Shown here: positions 26,437-35,214 of the stretch, one piece after another | Layout of the letters: each line of letters starts with the position of its first letter | How positions within the stretch are numbered: position 1 is the stretch's first letter | Assembly: GCA_964482205.1 (NCBI GenBank) | Contig: CAYZWI010000001.1 | Span: 248,001 to 312,000, forward strand | DNA length: 64,000 nucleotides | From: JAZDGX01 sp964482205 | GTDB taxonomy: Bacteria; Eisenbacteria; RBG-16-71-46; CAIMUX01; WJJG01 | Direction of reading: 5' to 3' | Made by a program: the position numbers and the translations under genes | The notes under the pieces: generated by a model | The model's database searches: none | What the model saw: the letters and a program-made list of their open reading frames with translations, nothing else | What the model was told of the DNA's origin: nothing

Positions 26437-27626
26437 GCCTTCGCTCCGGAGCGCTGGCGCAGACGCTCGGTCTCCCGCTCTTCTCGCTCGACCCATTCGC
26501 GCAGACGGCGCAGCGCGCGCTTCTCGATTTGACGGATGCGCTCGCGGCTGACTCCCAGGAAGGTCCCCGTCTGCGTCAGGCTGCGCGGCCTTCCATCAAT
26601 GAAACCATAGCGGATGCGCAGCACCAACACCTCTTTTTCCGAGAGGTTCTCGAGCAGCTGCTCCAGGTGTGCATGCTCGAGCTGCGAGAAGACGACCTCT
26701 TCCAGCGACGGGGAAGCGGGCAGCCGGTCGAGCAGGCTCAGACGCTGTGAGGCATCGCCGGCCACTTCTTCGTCGAGCGAGCGGATGCCGTGCAGGAGCG
26801 CGACCACGCGCCCGCCTCGCCGCGGCCCGAAGCCCGCCGCGCGGCAGATCTCCTCGGGAGCGGGACGCCGTTCCAGTTCGAGGCTCAGCCGCCGCTCCTG
26901 TTCGAGATAGCGATGCAGGGCGCGCATCACATGCAGCGGGATGCGCAGCGTGCGCGACTGCTCGGCCACTCCGGTCGCGATCGCCTGGCGGATCCACCAC
27001 GCCGCATAGGTCGAGAAGCGGAATCCGCGCTCGGGATCGAAGCGCTCGACCGCGGTGATGAGGCCGAGGTTTCCGTCCTCGATGATGTCCTCGAGGTCCA
27101 CGCCCCGCCCGGTGTAGCGCCGCGCGATGCTGACTACGAGGCGCAGATTGCTGCGCACCATGCGCTCGCGCGCGCGCGGATCGCCCGCCCGCACTCTGCG
27201 GCCGTAGATGCGCTCCTCTTCCGCGCTGAGCAAGGGATAGCGGCTCACATCGCGGAAGTAGACCCCGAGCGCGTCCATCGTCTTCGGCGAGGGCGCGGCC
27301 GGTTCGGGCGTCTCGTGGATCGTGATCCCGAGGGTCGCGGTGAGATCGAGGAACAGCGAGAATTCTGCCGCATCGGGCGGATGCGCGAGGAGCGCCGCCT
27401 CGATTTCCGAGGCCAGCAGGCTGCCTTGCCGCTGTCCCTTCTCGAGAAGTTGGGTGAGCGTGGTCGCGAGGCGCGCCGCGCGCTCGTGAGCAGCGCTCGC
27501 GGTTGCGGTGGGATGGGATGGCGTTGCAGCGGGCGAGGCCGTTGGCTTGGGGGACCTCGACACTCGTTTCGCGGGCCTGGGCGATCGTCCCGCGGGCTTG
27601 GATTCGGAGAGTCTCGGAATGGACAT
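26427..27626 (-). CDS. Sigma-70 family RNA polymerase sigma factor (RpoD/RpoS type)
   Basis: A 399-residue sigma factor. A low-complexity basic N-terminus (1-50) leads to a divergent region 1.1-like part, then region 1.2 ('LGVYFRDVSRYPLLS'). Region 2 has 'NLRLVVSIARRYTGRG', 'DGNLGLITAVERFDPERGF' and the -10-binding 'FSTYAAWWIRQAI'. Region 3 follows, and region 4 has the -35-binding helix-turn-helix ('TGTFLGVSRERIRQIEKRAL'). At about 400 residues and without the long non-conserved insert of primary sigma factors, it may be a group-2 (stress or stationary) or a short primary sigma. The ribosome site AAGGGGGG sits within a 9-bp hairpin directly before the ATG. Confidence 0.92.
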   Translation of the reverse strand: MSIPRLSESKPAGRSPRPAKRVSRSPKPTASPAATPSHPTATASAAHERAARLATTLTQLLEKGQRQGSLLASEIEAALLAHPPDAAEFSLFLDLTATLGITIHETPEPAAPSPKTMDALGVYFRDVSRYPLLSAEEERIYGRRVRAGDPRARERMVRSNLRLVVSIARRYTGRGVDLEDIIEDGNLGLITAVERFDPERGFRFSTYAAWWIRQAIATGVAEQSRTLRIPLHVMRALHRYLEQERRLSLELERRPAPEEICRAAGFGPRRGGRVVALLHGIRSLDEEVAGDASQRLSLLDRLPASPSLEEVVFSQLEHAHLEQLLENLSEKEVLVLRIRYGFIDGRPRSLTQTGTFLGVSRERIRQIEKRALRRLREWVEREERETERLRQRSGAKAWN

Positions 27627-27627
27627 A

Positions 27628-27652
27628 AGCCCCCCTTTCCAGGAGGGGGGCT
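27628..27652 (-). promoter_or_regulatory. Hairpin enclosing the ribosome site of the sigma-factor gene
   Basis: A perfect 9-bp inverted repeat AGCCCCCCT/AGGGGGGCT with a 7-nt loop, ending one base before the ATG (27626). The G-run is also the Shine-Dalgarno sequence, so folding would block initiation. The arrangement fits post-transcriptional control (thermosensor, small RNA or protein), or hairpin-limited leakage from the upstream tRNA-Pro. Confidence 0.6.
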
Positions 27653-27685
27653 CCGTGGATCCGCCGCAGGGTTTGTCAAAAACCG

Positions 27686-27759
27686 TCGGGGCGACTGGAT
27701 TTGAACCAGCGACTCCCTAGTCCCGAACCAGGTGCGCTACCGGACTGCGCTACGCCCCG
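27686..27759 (-). tRNA. tRNA-Pro (anticodon CGG)
   Basis: A 74-nt cloverleaf: acceptor CGGGGCG/CGCCCCG, D stem GCGC/GCGC, anticodon arm CCTGG-TTCGGGA-CTAGG (anticodon CGG), T arm GCTGG-TTCAAAT-CCAGT, discriminator A, no encoded CCA. It lies just upstream of the sigma-factor gene on the same strand. Confidence 0.95.
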
Positions 27760-27926
27760 AACGATTCCAGTGTGCACTTTCCGAGGCGGGCGGTCAAGAC
27801 GGTTTCTTCTACGCGGGGAACGGGCAGGCCCGGCGGCACCCAGGCGGTGGCCGCCTCCATGCGACCCGGGGATGCGTCCGGGCGGGTGCGCCAGCGGACC
27901 ATCTCCGCGGGTGGGCGGGCCAAGCC

Positions 27927-28580
27927 TCAAGATCCCTCCCGCCACCCCTCTTTTCCCACGAGGGGCACGAAGGCGCAGGGGAACTGCTGGGCGGGGGCGA
28001 ACTCCTCTCCCCGGCGCTCGATGACGGTGAGCGTCTGGCCGGATCGGGAGCCGGTGGGGATCACGAGGCGGCCGCCGTCGCGCAGCTGAGTGAGCAGGGA
28101 ACGGGGCGCTTCCGGCGCGCCCGCGGCCACGACGATGCCGTCGAAGGGAGCGTTGCTGATCCAGCCGGTGGAGCCGTCGCCCACGCGCTGGATGACATTG
28201 GTGATCTCCAGGCGCGCGAGCGCGCGTCCGGCCGATTCCGCGAGTGCGGCGACGCGTTCCATGGTGAAGACGGTCTGCGCGAGGCGCGCGAGCAAGGCCG
28301 CTTGGTAGCCCGAGCCCGTTCCGATCTCTAGGATCCGCTGGTGAGGCTGCGGATCGAGGAGCTCGAGCATGCGGGCCACCATGAAGGGCTGCGAGATCGT
28401 CTGGCCGAAGCCGATCGGCAGCGAGCGATCGGCGTAGGCCTGATCGACGAGGGCCGGATCGACGAAGAAATGACGCGGGATTTCGGCGAACGCGGCCAGG
28501 ACGCGTTCGTGGAAGATGCCCCTCCCCCGCAACTGCGTGGCGATCATGCGCTCGCGCGCGCGCGGGAAATCGTGCGTCAT
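27927..28580 (-). CDS. pcm: Protein-L-isoaspartate O-methyltransferase
   Basis: SAM-dependent repair enzyme that methylates L-isoaspartyl residues of aged proteins. At 217 residues it has SAM motif I 'ILEIGTGSGYQAALLA', the preceding 'LPIGFGQTISQPFMVARM' typical of bacterial Pcm, and 'FDGIVVAAGAPEAP' (motif II region). The ATG at 28580 overlaps the surE stop by 4 bp (ATGA). The surE-pcm pairing is common in Proteobacteria and supports both calls. Confidence 0.95.
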   Translation of the reverse strand: MTHDFPRARERMIATQLRGRGIFHERVLAAFAEIPRHFFVDPALVDQAYADRSLPIGFGQTISQPFMVARMLELLDPQPHQRILEIGTGSGYQAALLARLAQTVFTMERVAALAESAGRALARLEITNVIQRVGDGSTGWISNAPFDGIVVAAGAPEAPRSLLTQLRDGGRLVIPTGSRSGQTLTVIERRGEEFAPAQQFPCAFVPLVGKEGWREGS

Positions 28581-29371
28581 CGCGGTTTCTCCGAGCCCTG
28601 GCGAGAGGGAAAGGCCGACCACGCCCGTTCCCAATCGCCGAAGAGCGTGAAGGCGTCGCGCGCCGTCCAGTCCATGCGCAGCGGCGTGACCGAGATCGAT
28701 CCCGCGGAGACCGCGCCGAAATCGCTGAGCGGATCCGGCTCCCACACCGGCGGCTCTCCGCCGATCCAGTAGTACATCCTGCCGCGCGGGTCGGTGCGGG
28801 CCTCGATCTCGTCGCGATAGCGCCGCTTCCCGAGATAGGTGACGCGCACCCCGCGGATCTCCTCCAAGGGAAGATCGGGGATGTTCACATTGATGAGCGC
28901 GTCGCGCAGCCGCGCATCGTCGAGGAAGAGCCTGGCGATGCGCTTGACCGCCTCGGCGGAGGACTCCCAATGGTCGGGATGCCAGGCCGCGTTCGAGAAG
29001 GCGATGGCGGGCAGGCCGAGCAGGCGGCCTTCGATGGCGGCGGCGACGGTGCCGCTGTAGGTGATGTCGTCGCCCATGTTCGGCCCGTGATTGATGCCCG
29101 AGACGACCAGATCGGGCTTGGGTTCCATCAACCCGCGAATGCCGCGCACGGCCACGAGCACGCAATCGGTGGGCGTGCCGGAAACGGAGAAGACGCGCTC
29201 GCCGAGATGGCGCACGCGCAAGGGCTCGTGAAGCGTGAGGGAATGGCTGGTGGCGCTTTGCTCGCGCTCGGGGGCCACGGTCCATAGCTCGCCGAAGCCT
29301 TCGAGGGCGCGCCGCATCGTCGCCAGGCCGACGGCCTCGATGCCGTCGTCGTTGGTGAGCAGGATGTTCAT
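28577..29371 (-). CDS. surE: 5'/3'-nucleotidase SurE
   Basis: Metal-dependent nucleoside-monophosphate phosphatase, survival protein E. At 264 residues it has metal-site motif 'ILLTNDDGIEAVG', 'VAPEREQSATSHSLTL' and 'VVSGINHGPNMGDDITYSGT', all family hallmarks. The start at 29371 is the ATG directly before the first beta strand; the frame is open to 29557 but the extra part runs into tRNA-Pro(GGG). It is coupled to pcm by a 4-bp overlap, and the tRNA-Pro(GGG) gene is upstream. Confidence 0.96.
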   Translation of the reverse strand: MNILLTNDDGIEAVGLATMRRALEGFGELWTVAPEREQSATSHSLTLHEPLRVRHLGERVFSVSGTPTDCVLVAVRGIRGLMEPKPDLVVSGINHGPNMGDDITYSGTVAAAIEGRLLGLPAIAFSNAAWHPDHWESSAEAVKRIARLFLDDARLRDALINVNIPDLPLEEIRGVRVTYLGKRRYRDEIEARTDPRGRMYYWIGGEPPVWEPDPLSDFGAVSAGSISVTPLRMDWTARDAFTLFGDWERAWSAFPSRQGSEKPR

Positions 29372-29510
29372 GCCGCTGAGAACTCCATTGCGGCTCACGG
29401 TGCGGGTCCCGCGGCCGGAATACAAGGACTTCCGAAGGGCGGGAGTCAGGAAGCGGGGAAACGGGAACCATGCCCGCCCGGGCATGGAGGAGATGAGCGA
29501 AGAGAGAATG

Positions 29511-29585
<75 letters not shown>

Positions 29586-29620
29586 ACCTCGAGATCTTTC
29601 CAGGCAACGACCGGAAGGAT

Positions 29621-29647
29621 GCTATAGCAAACTCATCGGACCGACAA
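29621..29647 (-). promoter_or_regulatory. Candidate promoter of tRNA-Pro(GGG)-surE-pcm
   Basis: On the minus strand, -35 TTGTCG (29642-29647) and -10 TATAGC (29621-29626) with a 15-nt spacer, about 36 bp before the tRNA. Short spacing makes it only a moderate match. Confidence 0.35.
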
Positions 29648-29834
29648 GCTCGATTGTTGATGGCCCGTTCCCATCATCCCATCGCACGAATGACTCTACT
29701 CCGCGCTGCCGGACGCGTTCCCCACCCTCGCCTCGGGGACCGTCACCCTCTCGCGAGGAGCCCGTACGGGCCGCGCGCGCGAGGGCCGGCCTCGATGGGT
29801 CGGCTTGGGCTCGGCCGCGCGGACGGCGGCCGCC

Positions 29835-30227
29835 TCAATGGGGCGGCTGGCGCTTGGCCGGAGGCGCGCTCATCAGCGCGTGCAGCTCGGCCAGCTCCTT
29901 GCGGATCTCGCGCAGGATCGGCTCGTGCGAGCGCTCGAGCTCGATCTCCTGCTGACCGCCCGGCGTCTCTGCCTCCTCGCCTTTTCTCTCGGTGAGCAGC
30001 TTGCGACGCGCGCCCGCGATGGTGAAGCCGCGATCGTAGAGCAAGTGACGGATCTCGCGCAGCACATCGAGATCCTTCGGCCGGTACATGCGCACGCCCG
30101 CGCGGTTCTTGCGGGGGCGCAGCATTGAGAACTGCGTCTCCCAATAGCGCAGGACATGCGCCTTCACTCCCATGGCCTCGCTCACTTCGCGAATCGAGCG
30201 ATAGGGTTTTTCGAGGTCTTCGCTCAT
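29835..30227 (-). CDS. MerR-family transcriptional regulator
   Basis: A 130-residue DNA-binding protein. The N-terminal MerR winged helix-turn-helix reads 'YRSIREVSEAMGVKAHVLRY' then 'WETQFSMLRP' and 'RMYRPKDLDVLREIRHLLYD'. This is followed by a Glu-rich coiled-coil dimerisation segment and a short Pro-rich tail. No Cys or obvious ligand-binding domain is present. It is the last gene of the der-plsY-gpsA chain, 4 bp after gpsA. The target is unknown. Confidence 0.88.
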   Translation of the reverse strand: MSEDLEKPYRSIREVSEAMGVKAHVLRYWETQFSMLRPRKNRAGVRMYRPKDLDVLREIRHLLYDRGFTIAGARRKLLTERKGEEAETPGGQQEIELERSHEPILREIRKELAELHALMSAPPAKRQPPH

Positions 30228-30231
30228 GGCC

Positions 30232-31296
30232 TCACTCCCCCGCTTCCGCCTTGAGCGGGCGTCGCATCAACTCGAGAACGGCTTCGCGGGGATCTTTGCC
30301 CTCGAAGAGGACCGCGAAGATCTGCTCGGTGATGGGCAGCTCGACCTCGAGTCGACGCGCAAGCTCGCAGGCGGACCGGCAGGTCCGCACCCCTTCGGCC
30401 ACCATCTGAAGCTCGGAGAGAATGTGCTCCAGCGATTCTCCCCGCGCAAGGCCCAAACCCACGCGATAGTTCCTGCTGAGCGTGCTGGTGCAGGTGATCA
30501 CGAGGTCGCCGATGCCCGCGAGGCCCAGGAAGGTCTCGGGTCTCGCGCCCATGCGCGCTCCCAAACGCCCGATCTCGGCCAGGCCGCGCGTCACGAGCGC
30601 CCCAAGGGCGTTTCTTCCCAGCCCGAGCCCCTCGGCGATGCCCGCCGCGATCGCAATCACATTCTTGAGGGACACGCCGATCTCGACCCCGAGCGGATCA
30701 GCGTTGCGATAGACGCGCAGAGAATCGGAGGAGAAGAGCCGCTGCACCGCCTGCGCGCGGGCGTCATCCTCGCAGGCCGCGAGGAGCGCGGTGGGCCGTC
30801 CCGCCGCCACATCGTGAGCGAAGCTCGGGCCGGCGAAGACCACGATGGACGCGGCGGGAATGCGCGCCTCCTGGGCGAGCACATGCCGGGGAGTGAGGCC
30901 CGTCCCTTCCTCAATGCCTTTGGTGGCCGAGACCCAGAGGAGCGATGCCGGATCGCGCGTGGGGAGAGCAACGCTTGCGGGAGCTTGCCCCGCGTCGCCG
31001 GCGCGCGGCTGCATCGCCTCGCGGATGCCCGCGGCCGTCTCGCGAAGCGCGTGTGAAGGCACGGCGACGACGAGGACATCGCAGGCTTGCAGCGCGCGCG
31101 GCAGGTCCGAGGTGACGGTGATGGAGGGGGGAAGCGTGTGATCGGGCACGAAGGGCAGGCTGCGGCGCGTGCGCGCGATTTCTTCCGCGCGTACCGGATC
31201 GAATTCCCAGAGCATGGTATCGACGCCGATGCGATCGAGATGCAGTGCGAGCGTCGTGCCCCAGCTTCCCGCGCCCAGTACCAGCGTGCGGCTCAT
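30232..31296 (-). CDS. gpsA: Glycerol-3-phosphate dehydrogenase [NAD(P)+]
   Basis: Makes sn-glycerol-3-phosphate from dihydroxyacetone phosphate for phospholipid synthesis. At 354 residues it has the N-terminal Rossmann motif 'VLGAGSWGTTLALHL', catalytic region 'SATKGIEEGTGLTP', 'GPSFAHDVAAGRPT' and 'GVSLKNVIAIAAGIAEGLGL'. A roughly 15-residue Ala/Pro/Gly insert sits near residue 105. The start at 31296 overlaps the plsY stop (4 bp). PlsY consumes its product, so the pair acts in sequence. Confidence 0.96.
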   Translation of the reverse strand: MSRTLVLGAGSWGTTLALHLDRIGVDTMLWEFDPVRAEEIARTRRSLPFVPDHTLPPSITVTSDLPRALQACDVLVVAVPSHALRETAAGIREAMQPRAGDAGQAPASVALPTRDPASLLWVSATKGIEEGTGLTPRHVLAQEARIPAASIVVFAGPSFAHDVAAGRPTALLAACEDDARAQAVQRLFSSDSLRVYRNADPLGVEIGVSLKNVIAIAAGIAEGLGLGRNALGALVTRGLAEIGRLGARMGARPETFLGLAGIGDLVITCTSTLSRNYRVGLGLARGESLEHILSELQMVAEGVRTCRSACELARRLEVELPITEQIFAVLFEGKDPREAVLELMRRPLKAEAGE

Positions 31297-32015
31297 GCGC
31301 GCCTGCCGATCTTCGGCTCCGTGCCTTGCAGGAGCCGGCGGAGATTCGTGTGATGACGCCAGGCGATCAGCATGGCGATCACCATACCCCAGAGAACGGC
31401 CGCAACGGTGATCCCTTTCGGATGCAGGAGCGCCGTCGCGACGGGAAAACTCGCGGCCATCGCCAGTGATCCGACCGAGACGAAGCGCCAGACGCCGAGG
31501 GCCGCGGCGAAGACGGCGATCGCGATGAGGGCGGGCACGGGCGCAATCGCGAGATAACAGCCCACCGCGGTCGCGACCCCCTTGCCCCCGCGAAAGCGAA
31601 GCCAGGGGCTGAAGAGATGGCCGAGAATTGCGGCGCTCCCGGCGACCAGCATGGCCGTCTCGAGGGTGAATGCGGGGGCGGCGATGGGCGCGGAGCCGGC
31701 GGCGGCAGAGGGAGCGGGTGCGAAGGCCGCAAGGGACGCGGAGCCTGCGAGGGACGCGGAGGCGCTGCCGGGGCCATCCCCTCGATGCAGCCAGTGTGCG
31801 AGCGGTCCCGCGCAGAGCCAGCCCTTTCCGATGTCGAGAATCAGCGTCGCGATTCCCCAACCGGGGCCGAGGACGCGCATCACATTCGTCGCCCCGGGAT
31901 TTCCGCTTCCGCGCGAACGCAAATCGGGGCCGCCCGCGATGCGCGCGAGAATCGGGCCCCAGGGAATGGCGCCGATCGCGAAGGAAAGCAGTGCGAGAAG
32001 GGCGAGCGCGGTCAC
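31293..32015 (-). CDS. plsY: Acyl-phosphate:glycerol-3-phosphate acyltransferase
   Basis: Inner-membrane enzyme that acylates glycerol-3-phosphate, the first step of phosphatidate synthesis. At 240 residues it shows 'SGNPGATNVMRVLG' (family motif 1), 'LRFRGGKGVATAVG' (motif 2) and the C-terminal 'WRHHTNLRRLLQGTEPKIG'. Five to six hydrophobic helices are visible. A roughly 40-residue Ala/Ser/Gly/Pro-rich insert at about 78-117 is unusual for the family and accounts for the extra length. Both ends overlap neighbours by 4 bp (gpsA, der). Confidence 0.95.
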   Translation of the reverse strand: MTALALLALLSFAIGAIPWGPILARIAGGPDLRSRGSGNPGATNVMRVLGPGWGIATLILDIGKGWLCAGPLAHWLHRGDGPGSASASLAGSASLAAFAPAPSAAAGSAPIAAPAFTLETAMLVAGSAAILGHLFSPWLRFRGGKGVATAVGCYLAIAPVPALIAIAVFAAALGVWRFVSVGSLAMAASFPVATALLHPKGITVAAVLWGMVIAMLIAWRHHTNLRRLLQGTEPKIGRRA

Positions 32016-33376
32016 GGCCGTGCTCCCGGAGAGGCGCCGCGCTTGGGATTGCGGCCGGTCGCTTCGCGCAGGCGAAAGAGGATCGGGGAGCCCTCGTATC
32101 CGAAGGCCTCGCGGAAACGGCGGCTGAGGTAGCGAAGATATTCGGCGCTGACGCTCTTCGCGTGGCGGGCGAAGAGGGCGAAGGTCGGCGGCGAAGTGCG
32201 GATCTGGGTGGCATAGAGAATGCGCGGACGCGGCGTGCCGCGCCGCGGGCGGGGCGCGGTCTTCTCGATGGCCGCGGCGAGCACGCGGTTCACCTCCGAA
32301 GTCGGCACCTTCTTCGCGCCCTCCGCTCGAATCGCGAGCAGCATCTCAGGGAGGCGCGCGATCCGCTGCCCCGTGAGCGCGGAAGCGAAGAGGATCGGCG
32401 CGTAGGCCAGGGTGCGGATCGATTCGCGCAGCTCCTTCTCGCGATGCGCCGCGGTGAGCGAATCCTTCTCGACGATGTCCCACTTGTTGACGACGATGAC
32501 TGCGGGGCGGCCGCGCTCCTCGATCAAATCGGCGATGCGCTGATCCTGGCGCTGCACCGGCTCGGAGCCGTCGAGCACGAGGATGGCGATCTCGCTTTGC
32601 TCGAGCGCGCGGATGCTGCGCAGCGCGGCATAGAACTCGAAGGTCGGCAGGTGGTCCCAGTGATGCTGGATGCCGGCGGTGTCGACGAGCCAGATCGTCT
32701 CGCCGTGAAAGCGCAGCGGCGCGTCGATGGCATCGCGGGTGGTGCCCGGCTTCTCGTCGACGATCACGCGGACTTCTCCGAGCAGACGGTTCACGATGCT
32801 CGACTTGCCGACATTGGGGCGTCCGAGGATCGCGACCCGCAAGCCTTCCTGCGGCTCTTTCGCGCTGCCCGCGGGCGGAAGCGCTTCCGTCATCGCGTCG
32901 AGCGCCTCGCCGATCCCGCGCCCTTCGGCGGCCGAGATCGCCTCCATCCGCGGCCAGCCGAGCGCCTGGAACTCGTGCGTGTGCGCGTCCCAGCTTTCGC
33001 CGTCGGCCTTGTTGGCGAGCAGGAGCACGCGCTCGGGCGGAACGAGGCGGTGAAGCTCGCGCGAGATCTCCTCGTCGAGCGGTTGCAGGCCTTCGCGCGT
33101 GTCGACGACGAAGAGGACCAGGTCGCATTCGCGCAGAGCCTGGGTCACTTGCTCGGCGATGCGTGCCTCCATCCCCTCGCGCGCGCCCGGGTACCAGCCG
33201 CCGGTGTCGATGAGATAGAACGAGCGGCCGGACCAGTCGCCGAGCCCTGCGTTGCGGTCGCGAGTGACGCCGGGAGTGGGATCCACGACCGCCTGCCTGC
33301 GTTTGAGCAGGCGGTTGAAGAGGGTGGACTTGCCCACATTGGGGCGTCCGACCAGAGCGATCACCGGCAGCCGCAT
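32012..33376 (-). CDS. der: Ribosome-biogenesis GTPase Der (EngA)
   Basis: Double-GTPase needed for 50S subunit maturation. At 454 residues: G domain 1 has 'VGRPNVGKSTLFNRLL', 'DTGG' and 'NKADG'; G domain 2 has 'LGRPNVGKSSIVNRLLG', 'DTAGI' and 'VVNKWD'. A C-terminal KH-like domain ends in a basic tail. The start overlaps the end of the upstream DUF512 gene by 16 bp, and the stop overlaps plsY by 4 bp. The order DUF512-der-plsY-gpsA is also found in Clostridia. Confidence 0.97.
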   Translation of the reverse strand: MRLPVIALVGRPNVGKSTLFNRLLKRRQAVVDPTPGVTRDRNAGLGDWSGRSFYLIDTGGWYPGAREGMEARIAEQVTQALRECDLVLFVVDTREGLQPLDEEISRELHRLVPPERVLLLANKADGESWDAHTHEFQALGWPRMEAISAAEGRGIGEALDAMTEALPPAGSAKEPQEGLRVAILGRPNVGKSSIVNRLLGEVRVIVDEKPGTTRDAIDAPLRFHGETIWLVDTAGIQHHWDHLPTFEFYAALRSIRALEQSEIAILVLDGSEPVQRQDQRIADLIEERGRPAVIVVNKWDIVEKDSLTAAHREKELRESIRTLAYAPILFASALTGQRIARLPEMLLAIRAEGAKKVPTSEVNRVLAAAIEKTAPRPRRGTPRPRILYATQIRTSPPTFALFARHAKSVSAEYLRYLSRRFREAFGYEGSPILFRLREATGRNPKRGASPGARP

Positions 33377-34896
33377 CGAACCTCTCTCCGCTTGGCGTTT
33401 CTCGCGCCGCTTGCGCGGGCCGCTCCCCCACGCCCGGGCGAGGAGCGCGGGCCCGATTCTTCGCGGGGAAGATCATCGCAGGACGCGCCGCCCATGGTCT
33501 TCGCGAAATCGCCCCAAGGCAATCGTCGTCTTTCGCTTCGCCGCTCGTGCCCGGGCAGCGCGAGAGGGCTGCGAGCGCCGAAGCCCGCCTGGATGGGGCA
33601 ACCGAGCGAGGCGGAGAGATCGGCCAGCGAGAATCCATCCAAGGTGAGCCCGTCGTCGTTCAGCATCTCGGAGGGAATCACGAGGAGATCGGCCGGCCCT
33701 TCGCGCAAGCGCTTCTTGACCGAGCGCACCAGATCGGCTCCCACGAGCAGGCCTGCGGTGGTCACGCCATTACCGAAGAAGCGATTCTCGACGGCAAGAA
33801 CCTCCGCGCGAACAAAACCCCCCTCCCCCGTTCGCGCGAGCGCGAGCGGCAGATGCTCTTCCAGCCAGGGGGTGAAGCGCGTGCCGCTCGCCAGCAGCAC
33901 CCGCGCGGGGCGGGCGATCGCCATGGCGCGGGTTGCGCTCCGCGAGTCCCGGCGGGCGGGCGCGATCGGCGGAAGGCGAAGCAGGCGGCCGAGGCGGCGC
34001 AGGCGGCGCTCGAAGCGGCGCACCATCCCCACGCCGTTGTCGATTTGCGGAAAGCCATCGTACGATTCGTACGGGGGAAGCGGGCGCCCGGCGAGAAAGT
34101 ACAACTCGTCCGCCGCGTGGTGCAGATGCGTGCCGAAGGCGGCGAGGCAAAGGGCGCGGCGCCGCTCCACCAGCTCGAGCACCCGCCCGGCGCCCTCGCG
34201 GTCGAGCATGCGCAAGCGCGCCAGGCCTTGACGGTGGCGCGTGAGGCCGACGGGAACGACGGCCACGCTCAGCAATTTGGGATGCAGGAACTCGAGATCG
34301 GTGAGCGTTTCTTCGAGAATCTCGCCGTTGTTGTAGCCGGGCACGACGACGACTTGCGCGTGCAGCTCGATGCCGTGCGCGGTCAACCGGCGCAGCAGCG
34401 GTTGGATGGCCGCCTTGCCTTTGCAGCGCAGCAGGCGCCGGCGCGCTTCGGGGCGCGTCGCATGCACCGAGACATACAGCGGGCTCATCCGCTGACGGAT
34501 GATGCGCTCGATTTCTTCGGGCTTGAGGCTGGTCAGCGTGAGGTAGTTGCCGTAGAGAAGCGAGAGGCGGAAGTCCTCGTCTTTCACATACAGGCTTGCG
34601 CGCATCCCGCGCGGATTCTGGTCGATGAAGCAGAAGACGCAGCGGTTGGCGCAGCGCCGCACGCGATCGGCTTCGAGCGTGATGCCGAGCGGAGTCGCGC
34701 CCCGGCGGCGCAGGATGACTTCGCGCCGGCCGCTTCCCGCCCGCTCGAGGACGAGACGCACTTGCGCTTCCGAGGAGGCGAAGAGGTAGTCGAGGCTGTC
34801 GTGCACGGCCGCTCCATTGACCGAGACGATCTCGTCGCCCGCACGAATGCCCGCGCGAAACGCGGGTGATGGCTTTTCCACCGAAAGGATTCTCAC
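33361..34896 (-). CDS. DUF512-family PDZ/radical-SAM-like Fe-S protein
   Basis: A 511-residue protein. An N-terminal PDZ-like domain ('SPAFRAGIRAGDEIVSVNG') is followed by a radical-SAM-type Cys cluster 'CANRCVFCFIDQNP' (Cys-x3-Cys-x2-Cys), a TIM-barrel-like part ('SPLYVSVHATRPEARRRLL', 'HAQVVVVPGYNNG') and a DUF512 C-terminal region. The last roughly 45 residues are a basic, low-complexity tail overlapping der. Homologues neighbour der in Clostridia; the molecular function is unknown. The start at 34896 is chosen because the PDZ motif begins a few residues later. Confidence 0.88.
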   Translation of the reverse strand: MRILSVEKPSPAFRAGIRAGDEIVSVNGAAVHDSLDYLFASSEAQVRLVLERAGSGRREVILRRRGATPLGITLEADRVRRCANRCVFCFIDQNPRGMRASLYVKDEDFRLSLLYGNYLTLTSLKPEEIERIIRQRMSPLYVSVHATRPEARRRLLRCKGKAAIQPLLRRLTAHGIELHAQVVVVPGYNNGEILEETLTDLEFLHPKLLSVAVVPVGLTRHRQGLARLRMLDREGAGRVLELVERRRALCLAAFGTHLHHAADELYFLAGRPLPPYESYDGFPQIDNGVGMVRRFERRLRRLGRLLRLPPIAPARRDSRSATRAMAIARPARVLLASGTRFTPWLEEHLPLALARTGEGGFVRAEVLAVENRFFGNGVTTAGLLVGADLVRSVKKRLREGPADLLVIPSEMLNDDGLTLDGFSLADLSASLGCPIQAGFGARSPLALPGHERRSERRRLPWGDFAKTMGGASCDDLPREESGPRSSPGRGGAARASGARNAKRREVRCGCR

Positions 34897-35035
34897 GCGA
34901 GTGAATTCCTCGAGCGATGGTGCGCGGCGGCGTCATGACGGCGGCGGACGCCGGAGGCGCGCGGCTTGCGTCGATCGCGTTCGCAGCGCGGGTCGCGGCC
35001 GGGCCTCGAGTGAAGGACCGCCGCCGGCCAGGTCG

Positions 35036-35068
35036 AGAAACGGGGGCCGGATGACTTCCGGGCCCCCG
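35036..35068 (-). terminator. Terminator after tRNA-Gly
   Basis: On the minus strand CGGGGGCC/GGCCCCCG form an 8-bp stem followed by TTTCTC, 19 bp after the tRNA 3' end. Confidence 0.7.
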
Positions 35069-35086
35069 CTGATACGCCAAGAATGG

Positions 35087-35158
35087 AGCGGGTGACGGGG
35101 GTTGAACCCGCGACTCTCAGCTTGGGAAGCTGATACTCTACCACTGAGTTACACCCGC
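35087..35158 (-). tRNA. tRNA-Gly (anticodon CCC)
   Basis: A 72-nt cloverleaf: acceptor GCGGGTG/CACCCGC, D stem ACTC/GAGT, anticodon arm TCAGC-TTCCCAA-GCTGA (anticodon CCC), T arm GCGGG-TTCAACC-CCCGT, discriminator T, CCA not encoded. A promoter (35172-35201) and terminator flank it. Confidence 0.95.
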
Positions 35159-35171
35159 CCTTTGCCTGCCT

Positions 35172-35201
35172 ACGGTACGCAATCCCTGCCATTCCCGTCA
35201 A
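35172..35201 (-). promoter_or_regulatory. Promoter of tRNA-Gly
   Basis: On the minus strand, -35 TTGACG (35196-35201), 18-nt spacer, -10 TACCGT (35172-35177), 14 bp before the tRNA. It lies just after the miaA stop. Confidence 0.5.
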
Positions 35202-35214
35202 TCAGGAATCCGGG

